Below, piece by piece: positions 38,791-48,489 of a stretch of 64,000 bases of DNA; position 1 is the first letter of the stretch; each line of letters starts with the position of its first letter. The notes under the pieces were generated by a model. The model worked only from the letters and a program-made list of their open reading frames with translations. It was not told the DNA's origin and did not search any database. Origin of the DNA: Acetobacteraceae bacterium (GTDB lineage Bacteria > Pseudomonadota > Alphaproteobacteria > Acetobacterales > Acetobacteraceae); contig JAIYCD010000182.1 of the NCBI GenBank assembly GCA_027488195.1, positions 1 through 64,000 on the forward strand, given 5' to 3'. Both the position numbers and the translations under genes were made by a program.

Positions 38791-39870
38791 TCAGGCCCGG
38801 TGGAGCTGGTCGTGGTCCATCACCAACCCACGCGCATCGACCTCCGCCTCCAGCTTGGCGATGATCACTTGGGAGGCGAAGAAGATGGTGTCGATCTTTC
38901 CGGAGAGCACGGAGAAGCTGCGCCCATATTGGCCGACCCAGCAGGAGCGGTCGTCAGAGGCGCCGATCGGCTTGGTCTTCACTGAAAGCTGGGCATCCAC
39001 GAAGCGGAAACGATCCTGGAAGCCGACCACGTTGCGCGAGATCTGCTCCTCCATCTGCCGCCGCTTCTGCGCCACGAGTTCCGTGCCGACGGAATCGCGC
39101 ATCGCCACGGCCTCAGCCGCCGTTTCGAAGTTGCCGAGCGGCGTGTGCGGCACGCTGGAGAGGGTGAAAAGGCCCGGCTTTTCCGTGGGATAGATGGACG
39201 CCAAGGGACCATCCACGAGGGTGAAGGCCGCTTCGTCCGCCTTGGCTTCGTAGTAGAGAAGCATGGTGGGCTCCCAGAAACAGGGAATGGTCGGCACCAG
39301 AAGGTGGCCCCATGTGGTGTCGATGAAGAAGTCGTAGCGTTCGCCATTCACGATCACGCCGTCATCCGCCTCGACCAGATGCGTGATCGGCGTCTCCGTC
39401 ATCAAGGCACGGCCCAGCCGGCGCTCGAAATAGGTGCGCGCCTTGTCGGTCAGGATCACCCTCTCCTGGCATTCCAGCACACCATCGAGGTTGCAGTACC
39501 CCAGAGAGGCGACATCCGTCGGCGAGGTTTCGCGATACTCGATGCCTGCCGCGGACATGATCAGCTTGTACGTCTGGAAGTCGATCAGACTGTCGCCCTT
39601 CGGCACGGCATAGATGTTCTTTGGAACCTCGGCGCTGAGGCCCGGATAGCGCTCCATGAAGCGGGCATATCCGTCGCGCGACTGCAGACGCGTGCGATGG
39701 GAGCGGGGATAATGGAATCCCATGTGCAGGCGGAACTGGTTGTTGCCAGAAGCCCCGCCGAGCGGCCGCTTGTCTTTCTCAAAGACGCGGACCTCGAGGC
39801 CAAGGGCCAGAAGCATGGCGCCGATGTGGCAGCCATACCAGCCAGCCCCGCCAATTGCGATCTTCAGCAT
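38791..39870 (-). CDS. FAD-dependent oxidoreductase (DAO-like)
   Basis: MLKIAIGGAGWYGCHIGAMLLALGLEVRVFEKDKRPLGGASGNNQFRLHMGFHYPRS. Confidence 0.82.
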   Translation of the reverse strand: MLKIAIGGAGWYGCHIGAMLLALGLEVRVFEKDKRPLGGASGNNQFRLHMGFHYPRSHRTRLQSRDGYARFMERYPGLSAEVPKNIYAVPKGDSLIDFQTYKLIMSAAGIEYRETSPTDVASLGYCNLDGVLECQERVILTDKARTYFERRLGRALMTETPITHLVEADDGVIVNGERYDFFIDTTWGHLLVPTIPCFWEPTMLLYYEAKADEAAFTLVDGPLASIYPTEKPGLFTLSSVPHTPLGNFETAAEAVAMRDSVGTELVAQKRRQMEEQISRNVVGFQDRFRFVDAQLSVKTKPIGASDDRSCWVGQYGRSFSVLSGKIDTIFFASQVIIAKLEAEVDARGLVMDHDQLHRA

Positions 39871-39948
39871 GGGATACCTGCCTTCATTCCGGGACCGTAG
39901 GTGAGAGGCGAAGGGGTCGCAACGCGCGGCGATGCGGCTCGGCGCGCA

Positions 39949-41031
39949 TCAGACTGAGACAGCATCGCCATGCGCAAGATGCTGCGCGGCTTTCTCAAGA
40001 TGCTCGGCCAAGCGTGCCTGCGAGGCATGCGTGGACAGGCGGCTGAAGCGCGTGGCCATGTTCATCGCGCCGTGATAGCCGGCCCACTCCATGACGCTGC
40101 GGCCCGTCAATCCGGCCAGGAGGTCACAGGCAACGGTCGCCGCCTGCAACGAAGCGCCGAGTTCGGCGAACATCTTGGCCTTGCTCGTGGGCATGTTCTG
40201 CGCCGCCGCGCGGAACACGGCGATGACCGCGCGCAATTGCTGGGTCGCGGCTTCGGATTGGCCGGCTCGCGCGAGGATCCATCCATGCAGCAGGAGCGCC
40301 TGCGTCAGGTTGAAGGCGATGATCGGCGCCTGGGCCACACTGGCTTCATGCCGCGTGAAGTCGGTCATGAGGGCGAGGGCTTCCGCATATCGGCCGAGCG
40401 ACAGCAGGGCCAGGTTGCGGATGAAGTTGAGGGAGATCTCGGCATGCGTCGGATTCTCCTTCGAGCTTCCCTTGACGCTGCGAAAGCGCTCCCGCACCTC
40501 GGCGAGCTTTGCGTCCAGCAAGCTCAGTGCCCACTCCACGGCCTGGGGGTCGCCATCCTCCACCGCCATGTATCCGAGGACCTTGACCGCCTCGGTCTTC
40601 ACGAGTGGCCCGTATTGATCGCTCTCGAGAAGCTGCTCCGCCATGAAGCGCAGCGTGCCCACGTGCTTGATGCGCTTCTTGCGCAGGAAAACGCTGGGCA
40701 GCCGCCCATCCTCGGCGGCGGGAAGCAGATCGCCGATCTCGAACTCAGGTGCCGCGGGCAATGCGCTGCCGGGCGGATCCCCCGCCAGTTCGACCCGCAC
40801 CGCCTTCACGAGGCCGGGCGGCAGGTCGAAGGCGATGTTGCCGGGCTTGCGGGGCGAGGGGCGAAGCGCTTTGCCGGTAAGCTCCACGCCGCTGCCATCG
40901 GCCAGCGCCACGGTCACACGCAGCGGCGGCACGGCGGCATCCTCCGGGCCCAACAGCTCGAAGAAGACGCGCCGGCCCGTCACCGTGCCGCGGCCCAGGC
41001 GCCAGCTCGACTGGGGATGAGGCTCAGCCAA
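39949..41031 (-). CDS. Hypothetical TPR-like protein of glycan cluster
   Basis: Start inferred at TTG 41031 overlapping the upstream stop; helical repeats EAATQQLRAVIAVFRAAAQNMPTSKAKMFAELGASLQAATVACDLLAGLTG. Confidence 0.6.
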   Translation of the reverse strand: MAEPHPQSSWRLGRGTVTGRRVFFELLGPEDAAVPPLRVTVALADGSGVELTGKALRPSPRKPGNIAFDLPPGLVKAVRVELAGDPPGSALPAAPEFEIGDLLPAAEDGRLPSVFLRKKRIKHVGTLRFMAEQLLESDQYGPLVKTEAVKVLGYMAVEDGDPQAVEWALSLLDAKLAEVRERFRSVKGSSKENPTHAEISLNFIRNLALLSLGRYAEALALMTDFTRHEASVAQAPIIAFNLTQALLLHGWILARAGQSEAATQQLRAVIAVFRAAAQNMPTSKAKMFAELGASLQAATVACDLLAGLTGRSVMEWAGYHGAMNMATRFSRLSTHASQARLAEHLEKAAQHLAHGDAVSV

Positions 41032-42004
41032 AATAGCCTCTCCACCACCCGACGAATTGACCAAGCCCGGTGCGCAGGTCCGTCGTCGGCCGCCAGCCGA
41101 AATCACGCTCCATCGCTGAGACATCCGCGAAGGTGGCCGGGACGTCGCCCTTCTGCATGGGCAGGAGTTCCTTCTCCGCCTTGACCCCGAGAAGATCCTC
41201 CAGGATCGCGACGAAATCGAGCAGCCGCTCCGGATGGGCGTTACCGATGTTGTAGGTGCGGTGCTCGGCACCGGCCGGGGCCTTGTCGAGCACCGCGATG
41301 ATGCCGGAGACGATGTCCTCCACGAAGGTGAAGTCGCGCGTCATGCGGCCTTCGTTGAAGATCTTGATGGGTTGTCCCTTCAGCATCGCTTCGGTGAACA
41401 GCCAGTAGGCCATGTCGGGCCGCCCCCACGGGCCATAGACCGTGAAGAAGCGCAGCCCCGTCATCGGCAGGCCATAGAGGTCGCAATAGGCGCGGCTCAT
41501 CACCTCGCCGGCGATCTTGGTCGCGGCGTAAAGGGAGGCGGGGCGGTCGACGCGGTCCGTCTCCTTGAAGGGACCTGCGGCGCGGGCGCCATAGACCGAG
41601 CTGGTCGAGGCATAGACGAGATGGCGCATCTTTCCCTGGGCACGCCGCGCGCCTTCCAGGATGGCCAGGTGCCCCGTCACATTCGCCGCCGTATAGGCGA
41701 AGGGCGCCTCCAGGGACCAGCGCACGCCGGCCTGCGCGCCGAGATGCGCGATCCGGTCGATGTCGGGCCGGGAGGCCATCATCCCCATGACTGCTTCGGC
41801 ATCGGCCAGGTCCAGCCTGAGGAACTCGAACTGGCTGGCCAGCGCGTCGCCCGTCAGGGCAGCAAGGCGCGCCTCCTTCAGCTTCGGATCGTAATAGGCG
41901 TTCATGTTGTCGATGCCGACGACCTGCTCGCCCCGCGCCAGGAGGGACCGACACAGATGCGCCCCGATGAAGCCCGCGGCGCCGGTAACGAGAATGCGGC
42001 CCAT
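41024..42004 (-). CDS. NAD-dependent epimerase (UDP-glucuronate 4-epimerase-like)
   Basis: MGRILVTGAAGFIGAHLCRSLLARGEQVVGIDNMNAYYD...YASTSSVYG...YAATKIAGEVMSRAYCDLYGLPMTGLRFFTVYGPWGRPDMA. Confidence 0.92.
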   Translation of the reverse strand: MGRILVTGAAGFIGAHLCRSLLARGEQVVGIDNMNAYYDPKLKEARLAALTGDALASQFEFLRLDLADAEAVMGMMASRPDIDRIAHLGAQAGVRWSLEAPFAYTAANVTGHLAILEGARRAQGKMRHLVYASTSSVYGARAAGPFKETDRVDRPASLYAATKIAGEVMSRAYCDLYGLPMTGLRFFTVYGPWGRPDMAYWLFTEAMLKGQPIKIFNEGRMTRDFTFVEDIVSGIIAVLDKAPAGAEHRTYNIGNAHPERLLDFVAILEDLLGVKAEKELLPMQKGDVPATFADVSAMERDFGWRPTTDLRTGLGQFVGWWRGYFG

Positions 42005-42007
42005 GCG

Positions 42008-45000
42008 TCAGTTGTCCCTCAAGCGGCGTCGGTGATCGGCGAGGTTCTGCACGACCGAGCGATAAATGTGCAACATCTCCGAGTGGGTCGTCAGCTTCCA
42101 GAAGCTGCGTGCGGCATCGATCGCCATGCGCTCGCGCAGGGCCGCATCCTCCACCAGGCTCGTGAAGTGGGCCGACCAGCTGGCCATGTCGTCAAACTCG
42201 TACAGGAAGCCGGTTTGGCCGTGGACCACCTGCTCCTTCACGCCGAAAACGCCGGTGGAAAGGATGGGCAGGCCGAACAGCAGCCCCTCGACCACACTGC
42301 GGGGATAGGCCTCGCTGGTGGAGTTCATCAGCAGGAAGTCCGAAGCCCGGAGATATTGGCCGACCTGGGGCGTCGCGCGCACCAGGGTCATCCGGCTGCG
42401 GATCTCCTCGGGCAGTTCGGCGAGCATCGCCTCGAAGGTCGGGAGGTAGGAGTTCTCCAGCGCGCCCAGGAAGATGATGCGGGACTTTGCCCGGACCTCG
42501 GGCGCCAGCGCGGCGAAGGCGCGCATCAGGCCTTCCTGGCCCTTGCGCAGATTGACCGTCCCCACGCAGACGGCGATCACCTCATCCTGCACGAGGCCGA
42601 GCGCGGCACGCAGCTCGGCGCGCGGGCGATCGATCGAACCCTTGAACCGCGCCGGGTCCACCCCGTTCGGAATGACGTGGACCTTGCCGAAGAACTTGTG
42701 ATCCGCCCAGGCCTGCCGGCTCGTATCCGCGACGAAGACGATCTGCTCCGCCTGGCTGATCCCGATCTCCGTCGCCACGAGGCCCTCGCCCTCGAAATCC
42801 TTGAAGCGCTCCTTTGGCGCGAAGGATTCGCGGATGATGACCACAGAGCCCAGGCCCATCTCGGCGCCGAAGCGCGCAAAGGCCGCGCTCTTGGCGGTGT
42901 TGCAGACGAGCACCTCGATCTTGTTGGTCGTCAGCCATTCGCGAAAATGCCGGCGCACCTCGCCAAAGCGCCGGTTCAGCCCCTTGGCGACGTGATTGAT
43001 CTTCTCGTCGAAGATCGTGAGCGGAACGCCAGCCTCGGCATAGGCCGCCTTGAGCGGGCCGCCGGGCGCGGCATAGGCGAAGCTGCGGATGCCTTTCTGG
43101 CCGTTCAGGCCGGCAGCGAGTTCCATCAGGCTCCAGGGCGCGCCCTCGCCCAGTACGAGGTTGTGCGAGATGAAGCCGACATTCAGCGTCTCGCGGCTGC
43201 CGGGACGATAGGTCCGCTCGGTCAGCAAGTTGCTGTAGACGGCGCCGATGGCCCGCCGACTGTAGCGCTGCGCGATGGATTGCTGCAACTTACGCACGAA
43301 GGACGTGCGGCGCTTGATATCCTTGATCTTGAGCACCGCGCGATCGAGCTCGATCGGCTTGGTGATGACAGCAAAGCCCATCCCCGCTTCGCGAAGAACC
43401 TCGGCACAGCTCGGCGAGCCGCTGGCGAGTGTCGGCACGCCATGCATCACCGCGGTGATCAGTCGGTTGGGACTCTTCGTCCGCTCCTCCTCCGCATGGG
43501 AGACGACGCAGATGCCGGCACGCTTGAACGCTTCGTTCATCGCCTCGGGGGACCAGTCCACCACATGCGGCAGGAGTTCCGGGTGGCGCTTGAAGTAACT
43601 TGCGCGTGAGACGATGAGCGGCGTGTAGCCATGGCGATCGCGCAGCCGCTCGATCAGCCAGCGCGAGGATTCGAAGTTGCCGCGGTCCGGATTGCCGAAC
43701 CACAGCACATGCTCGTTCGTCAGTGGCGTCACCGGATGCCACTCCTCATCATAGTCGATGGTCTCCGGCACATAAACCACGGGCTTGCCAGGATAGCGGG
43801 TGGCGATCTCGACCTTGAGCTCACGCGTCGGCACCGTGACGAGGTCGGCGCGCTCCATCAGCTCACGGAAGCGATCGAGCGAGTTGATCTCCCCCTCCGG
43901 CCGCTTGAACAGGCGGGGATTCTCGAAATAGCGGTCGCAGACATCGTAGATGAGGAACTGGCGGGGATTCTCCCGCAGCGCATGCATCAGCGAGTGATCA
44001 CAGCACTGCACGACCAACACGATGTCCGAGGTCGCATCATAGGACATCGAGACATGCGGCCAGCCTTCAGCACGCAGGATTTCCGCGGGGTAGAGGGCCC
44101 GCAGCCGGGACGACGCGAATTTCTCCGCTGGCGTCCAGAACGGCACGAAAGACACGCGTGGAAGGCCGGAAGGCTGGCCCTGGGGGCGCAACTTCGCCAA
44201 CAGCTCGGTGTAGGCGTGGCCAGCCTGCGTGAGATCGTGGTTGCGCTCGGCGAACTCGCGCGCCGCGGCGCCCAAGCGGTCGCGCAGCTTGCGGTCGTTC
44301 TTCAGCGACTCGATCGCCGCTGCGAATTCAGCGACGGAGCGTTCACGGATGATGCTGTTGCGGCCATCGACCAGGGCTTCGCCGTGCAGCCCGGCATCCT
44401 TCGTGGTGATGACAGGCACACCGCAGGACAGCGCCTCCATCAGCACGTTCGACGTACCCTCGCGCCCCGGTGCAACCGGATGCACAATGGCGTGGCAGCG
44501 ACCGTAGAATTCCTCGGCCATGCGGTCATGCGGGATCTGCGTGCCGTCGCCGCGCTGCAAACGCAACAGCTTCACGCCGGCCTGCTTCGCCGCCGCCTCC
44601 GCGATGTGTCCGCCTTTCACTTCCGCTTCCGCCTTGGTGGTGGCGCTCGCGGCAAAGCCCACCGTGAACTCCGCGGGGAGCGACCTGGCGCGACTTGCCG
44701 GCGACCATTCGTCAAGTTTGAGCGCATTGGGAATGAAGAGAACGCGGCGATGCAGCGGCGCGAGCAAGCGGTAAAGCTGGAGGTTCAGCACAACCACCGC
44801 ATCGAACCGCGCGAGGCCTCGCCGCATGCGCTCAGGATCCAGCCCGTAGAGGCGTTCCAGCGGGCGGGGCCCGCCCACGCGCACGACGGAATGCCGTGCA
44901 TTGACCGGATAGCGCTCGGCCAGGATCACGTCGAAATAGACGGCGATGTCGGCGTCATCGACGCCGATGGTGTGCGCGAAGCCGGGAATGACCGCGGCGA

Positions 45001-45298
45001 GGCGGCGGGCATTGTTGCCATAGGCCCAGCCGACATTCTCGGGCGGGCCGATCACCCAGGTGATGGTCGGCTTGCCGGTTTGCGGATCGGGGTCGGGCAG
45101 TTGCAACCCGGGCGGGCGCGGCGCCCTTGGCGCCGCTTCATGCGGGACCGCGGGCGCCGCATCCGCCCGCAGGAGGGAGGCCAGCGTTTCGTTCAGGCGA
45201 TCGATGGCCCGCTCGGTGCGCGCCTGCCCCTCGGCGATGCTTTCCATCCATCGCAGCAGCAGCAGTTCGAACTTTGCTTCACTCTCAGCCACAGCCAA
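42008..45298 (-). CDS. Tri-modular glycosyltransferase (GT4-like)
   Basis: Three GT-B-like segments, e.g. GTSNVLMEALSCGVPVITTKDAG and EAYPRSVVEGLLFGLPILSTGVFGVKEQVVHGQTGFLY, with a middle segment ending SPNRLITAVMHGVPTLASG. Confidence 0.88.
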   Translation of the reverse strand: MAVAESEAKFELLLLRWMESIAEGQARTERAIDRLNETLASLLRADAAPAVPHEAAPRAPRPPGLQLPDPDPQTGKPTITWVIGPPENVGWAYGNNARRLAAVIPGFAHTIGVDDADIAVYFDVILAERYPVNARHSVVRVGGPRPLERLYGLDPERMRRGLARFDAVVVLNLQLYRLLAPLHRRVLFIPNALKLDEWSPASRARSLPAEFTVGFAASATTKAEAEVKGGHIAEAAAKQAGVKLLRLQRGDGTQIPHDRMAEEFYGRCHAIVHPVAPGREGTSNVLMEALSCGVPVITTKDAGLHGEALVDGRNSIIRERSVAEFAAAIESLKNDRKLRDRLGAAAREFAERNHDLTQAGHAYTELLAKLRPQGQPSGLPRVSFVPFWTPAEKFASSRLRALYPAEILRAEGWPHVSMSYDATSDIVLVVQCCDHSLMHALRENPRQFLIYDVCDRYFENPRLFKRPEGEINSLDRFRELMERADLVTVPTRELKVEIATRYPGKPVVYVPETIDYDEEWHPVTPLTNEHVLWFGNPDRGNFESSRWLIERLRDRHGYTPLIVSRASYFKRHPELLPHVVDWSPEAMNEAFKRAGICVVSHAEEERTKSPNRLITAVMHGVPTLASGSPSCAEVLREAGMGFAVITKPIELDRAVLKIKDIKRRTSFVRKLQQSIAQRYSRRAIGAVYSNLLTERTYRPGSRETLNVGFISHNLVLGEGAPWSLMELAAGLNGQKGIRSFAYAAPGGPLKAAYAEAGVPLTIFDEKINHVAKGLNRRFGEVRRHFREWLTTNKIEVLVCNTAKSAAFARFGAEMGLGSVVIIRESFAPKERFKDFEGEGLVATEIGISQAEQIVFVADTSRQAWADHKFFGKVHVIPNGVDPARFKGSIDRPRAELRAALGLVQDEVIAVCVGTVNLRKGQEGLMRAFAALAPEVRAKSRIIFLGALENSYLPTFEAMLAELPEEIRSRMTLVRATPQVGQYLRASDFLLMNSTSEAYPRSVVEGLLFGLPILSTGVFGVKEQVVHGQTGFLYEFDDMASWSAHFTSLVEDAALRERMAIDAARSFWKLTTHSEMLHIYRSVVQNLADHRRRLRDN

Positions 45299-45409
45299 AG
45301 CTCCAATCAGCGGTCACGCACGTGCGGGAGGCCAAGCGCTGCTCGACCTCCTAGCGGTTTCCTGCCCCAACGCCATCCCGAACGCCGCGAAATCGACCGT
45401 GTCCGCGCA

Positions 45410-46120
45410 TCAGCGCGGGGCGCCGGAAGACCGCTGCCGCAGAGACCAGAGCTCGGCGGCCAGATGGAAGTCCTCCTCCCAGTCCACGTCGATTGTTTTT
45501 GCTTTGGACACAGGATGCAGCAACGGCCGCTCCCCGATGCGATCGGAGAAACGGCGGTAGTTGCCGACATCCGAGATGAAGACCGCGCTGTTCACCTCAT
45601 AGAGCACGGGAAGCGTCTGCGTGCGCGGCCATTTCTCGACGCGGCGATCATAGTTGACCGGGCCTTCCGCGTTCCACATGAACGTCCGCAACTCAAGGAC
45701 ACCCATGAGGCTGTCATGGGTTCCGGCTTGGAGGGCGGCCCGATATGCCGCAAGGGCGGCCTCGTATTCAGGCTCGTCGAAGAAGGGCGATGTCACATGC
45801 GTCCAGAGCACATGCGCGCCCTCGATGATCTGCGGGACGTAGCTGACGACTTCGTCGGTCGAAGTGGCGGATGAGCAGAGCGCATCGGGGCGCCGGTCAA
45901 TGCGCAACCGGCCACCCGCCAAAGGCAGATAGCGCTCGCCGATCGCGATCACCAGAGGGTCGTTGGTGGACAGAACGACCTCGTCGATGCCGCGCGTCGC
46001 AAGCAGCTGCTTGAGCTTGATGCCGAGCAACCCTTCCGGCTCGCCGCCGAAGGCTCGCGTGTTCTTGTGCGGCACGCGCTGGCTGCCGGCACGGCAGGGA
46101 AGGAAGGCGACGATCTTCAT
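45410..46120 (-). CDS. Acylneuraminate cytidylyltransferase-like (CMP-sugar synthetase)
   Basis: MKIVAFLPCRAGSQRVPHKNTRAFGG...VVLSTNDPLVI...TSPFFDEPEYEAAL. Confidence 0.88.
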   Translation of the reverse strand: MKIVAFLPCRAGSQRVPHKNTRAFGGEPEGLLGIKLKQLLATRGIDEVVLSTNDPLVIAIGERYLPLAGGRLRIDRRPDALCSSATSTDEVVSYVPQIIEGAHVLWTHVTSPFFDEPEYEAALAAYRAALQAGTHDSLMGVLELRTFMWNAEGPVNYDRRVEKWPRTQTLPVLYEVNSAVFISDVGNYRRFSDRIGERPLLHPVSKAKTIDVDWEEDFHLAAELWSLRQRSSGAPR

Positions 46121-46848
46121 GTCTCGACCGCGGTTGCATGCGATGCGCGCAGAACGGCCGAGAGGCCGCGCAGGTCATCGATCAGGGGGAAGCCATGGAC
46201 TGCCGCCAGCTCCCGCATGCGGGGCTGCGCCGTGGAGAAGCGATCCATGTAGACGAAGCTGGTGCCAAGCGATTCAGCCGCCTTGAAGTCGGCCTCTGCA
46301 TCGCCGATGAAGAGCACCGAAGCCGGGTCCGTCACGCCATCATGGGCTGCGAGATCCGCGAGCACCTGCGCCAGGTTGTCGGGCTTTGGCGTCGGCGAAC
46401 CAAGGATCTTTCGGAAAGGTGGGGCGTCCCCGCGCTCGCCCAGCACCTCCCGCAATTCCGCCTCGTCCGAGCCGGAGACGATATAGAGGGGCAGGCGCGC
46501 GGCCAGGCCGGCCACGACGTCACGCATGCCGGGCGTGGCCGGTGTCGTCACGTAGCGTCCGCGCAGCAGGCCGGCATAGGCCGCCAGCAAGCCGGCATGA
46601 TCCACCCGCGGCCGCACCGCGAGGTCCCATGTCAGCAGCGTCTCGAAGAGGCGATAACGGGAAGTTCCGAAGTTGGCACGCTGAAAGGCCGAGAACCGCG
46701 CCACATCGGAGGGCGTGAAGCCTGCCGCCTCCAAGACCTCCCGGAAGCAGGAGGATTTCAGTTCGTTGCTGTCCAGCAGGACGCCGTCGCAGTCGAAGAC
46801 CACGGCGGCCGGCTCCCGAAGCGTGCGGGCCATGGGCGGTTCAGTCAA
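46117..46848 (-). CDS. HAD family hydrolase
   Basis: AAVVFDCDGVLLDSNELKSSCFREVLEAAGF...LYIVSGSDEAELREVL...VLFIGDAEADFKAAESLGTSFVYMDR. Confidence 0.9.
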   Translation of the reverse strand: MTEPPMARTLREPAAVVFDCDGVLLDSNELKSSCFREVLEAAGFTPSDVARFSAFQRANFGTSRYRLFETLLTWDLAVRPRVDHAGLLAAYAGLLRGRYVTTPATPGMRDVVAGLAARLPLYIVSGSDEAELREVLGERGDAPPFRKILGSPTPKPDNLAQVLADLAAHDGVTDPASVLFIGDAEADFKAAESLGTSFVYMDRFSTAQPRMRELAAVHGFPLIDDLRGLSAVLRASHATAVET

Positions 46849-48406
46849 CGGCGGCGTTGAGCGCGTAGACCGAGACGCTGTCCAGACGGTACAGGGTGGG
46901 GGTCAGGCTGCGCAGCCGGCTATGGGTCGAGCGGGCGCAGAACAGATCGATCATGCTCTGCACCTCGCGCGACAGTTCCTGCTCCGCGCTGCTCGCCATC
47001 TCGTAGCCGTCGAAGCCGGCCATCAGGCAATCCTTCGTGCCCAGCGCGGCCACGGCGCCCAGCGCAAGGTCGAGCGGGCTCGTGTCCGAAACAGGACCGA
47101 TGCTTTCCTCGGCGCCGGCGGCGATGGGCGCCGCCTGCCACACCGGCGCATCCAGACCGCGGGGAACGCAGCCCGTCACACGAGGCGGCGTAGGCACGAC
47201 GTAGCCGGAAAGGCCCGTCAGATTATCCGCCGCATCCACCCGCATCGCGGCATGGCCGGGAAGGCAGAGCAGCTGCTCGCCGCCCAGGCTGCGCGCGAGG
47301 TCCAGATGGCGTGTGCTGGAGAAAAGGACCAGCGCACCGGTCTTGGCAATGTAGCGCCTGATGGCGTCCACATGACGCCGCACCGAGCCGCCTCCGCCCA
47401 GAACCAGCACGGGGCGCGCCGGGTCGGCCATCGGCGCCAGGGCGGGGTAGGCCTCACGGTCCACCTCGCTTGAGCTCTGCCGCTGCAGGGCCTGGATGAT
47501 CGACAGCACCGAATAGCGGTTCTTCGAGATCCAGCTCATGACATCGCGCTGGGGCAGGTTGTTCGCGCCCGAGATCATGTAGGGCAGGTTCGTGCCCCAG
47601 CCGTAGATCTGGCGCAGCTCCTCGAAGGACTCGATGACCGCGGAGAGCGCCTGGTAGTCGAGCGAGCGGCTGTTGCCGATGCTGTCCAGGTGCACCAGCA
47701 TCGTCTCGATGCGCAGGTTGCCTGCACCTCGCCCCATGCCCACCAGCGTTCCGTCGATCACATCGACGCCGGCATCGAGCGCGGCCAGCGAATTCGCGAA
47801 GGCCAGGCACATGTTGTCGTGCCCGTGGAAGCCGAGCGTCTTGCTGGGCAGCGCCTTGCGCAGCTCGGCGAAGAGTTTCGAAAGGCTGGCCGGCATGCAA
47901 CCGCCGTAGCTGTCCACCAAGGCGATGCTGTCGAAGCTGTCGGCGGCATCGAAGGCGGCGGCGATGCGGGAGATGTCGTCCTGGAAGGTCGAGAGATACA
48001 TCACGTTGAAGCCGACGTTCAGCCCGGCCTCCTTCAGGGCACGCGCGAGCGAGATGCCATGCGCCAGCGCATTGGGCGCCACCGTGATGCGGACCATGTC
48101 CACGAGCGGCGCGAGATGGCCAAACAGCGGCCCCATGCGGTCCGGCGTGTAGCCCTTGCCGTCGATCATCACGGCAAGCTTCTGATCCTCGCGCAGAATT
48201 CCGCGGGCCTCGGCGATGCGTTCGGGAGAAAGGAAGAAAAACTCACCACTGTAACCCTTGGCCGGATCATTCACATAGCCAAGCTCGACATGCGTGATAG
48301 GGAGCCGCGACATGGAATGCAGATAAGTGCGGATCAGAAGTGGGTCGAAGTCCCAGTTCGTGTAATAACCGCCATCGCGAAGCGTGCAATCCAGTAGCTC
48401 TACCAT
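46841..48406 (-). CDS. DRE-TIM aldolase (DmpG-like) fused to a C-terminal Rossmann-like domain
   Basis: VELLDCTLRDGGYYTNWDFDPLLIRTYLHSM...GFHGHDNMCLAFANSLAALDAGVDVIDGTLVGMGRGAGN; C-term VLVLGGGGSVRRHVDAIRRYIAKTG...LGTKDCLMAGFDGYE. Confidence 0.85.
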   Translation of the reverse strand: MVELLDCTLRDGGYYTNWDFDPLLIRTYLHSMSRLPITHVELGYVNDPAKGYSGEFFFLSPERIAEARGILREDQKLAVMIDGKGYTPDRMGPLFGHLAPLVDMVRITVAPNALAHGISLARALKEAGLNVGFNVMYLSTFQDDISRIAAAFDAADSFDSIALVDSYGGCMPASLSKLFAELRKALPSKTLGFHGHDNMCLAFANSLAALDAGVDVIDGTLVGMGRGAGNLRIETMLVHLDSIGNSRSLDYQALSAVIESFEELRQIYGWGTNLPYMISGANNLPQRDVMSWISKNRYSVLSIIQALQRQSSSEVDREAYPALAPMADPARPVLVLGGGGSVRRHVDAIRRYIAKTGALVLFSSTRHLDLARSLGGEQLLCLPGHAAMRVDAADNLTGLSGYVVPTPPRVTGCVPRGLDAPVWQAAPIAAGAEESIGPVSDTSPLDLALGAVAALGTKDCLMAGFDGYEMASSAEQELSREVQSMIDLFCARSTHSRLRSLTPTLYRLDSVSVYALNAAVD

Positions 48407-48489
48407 CTCTCGAAACTCCCGTTTGCACTGCCTAATTACCTCAGCGGTGCGTTTTTATGCAAGGGTTGTGCCAGAGCGTGTCCGGCCCA

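Noticed and set aside
41234-45874. 791-aa and 747-aa plus-strand ORFs
   Set aside because: Antisense to epimerase and tri-modular glycosyltransferase; composition typical of shadow ORFs.
46117-46848. HAD gene as kdsC
   Set aside because: Motif FDCDGVLLDSNELK with a cap region is phosphoglycomutase-type, not the short KdsC type.
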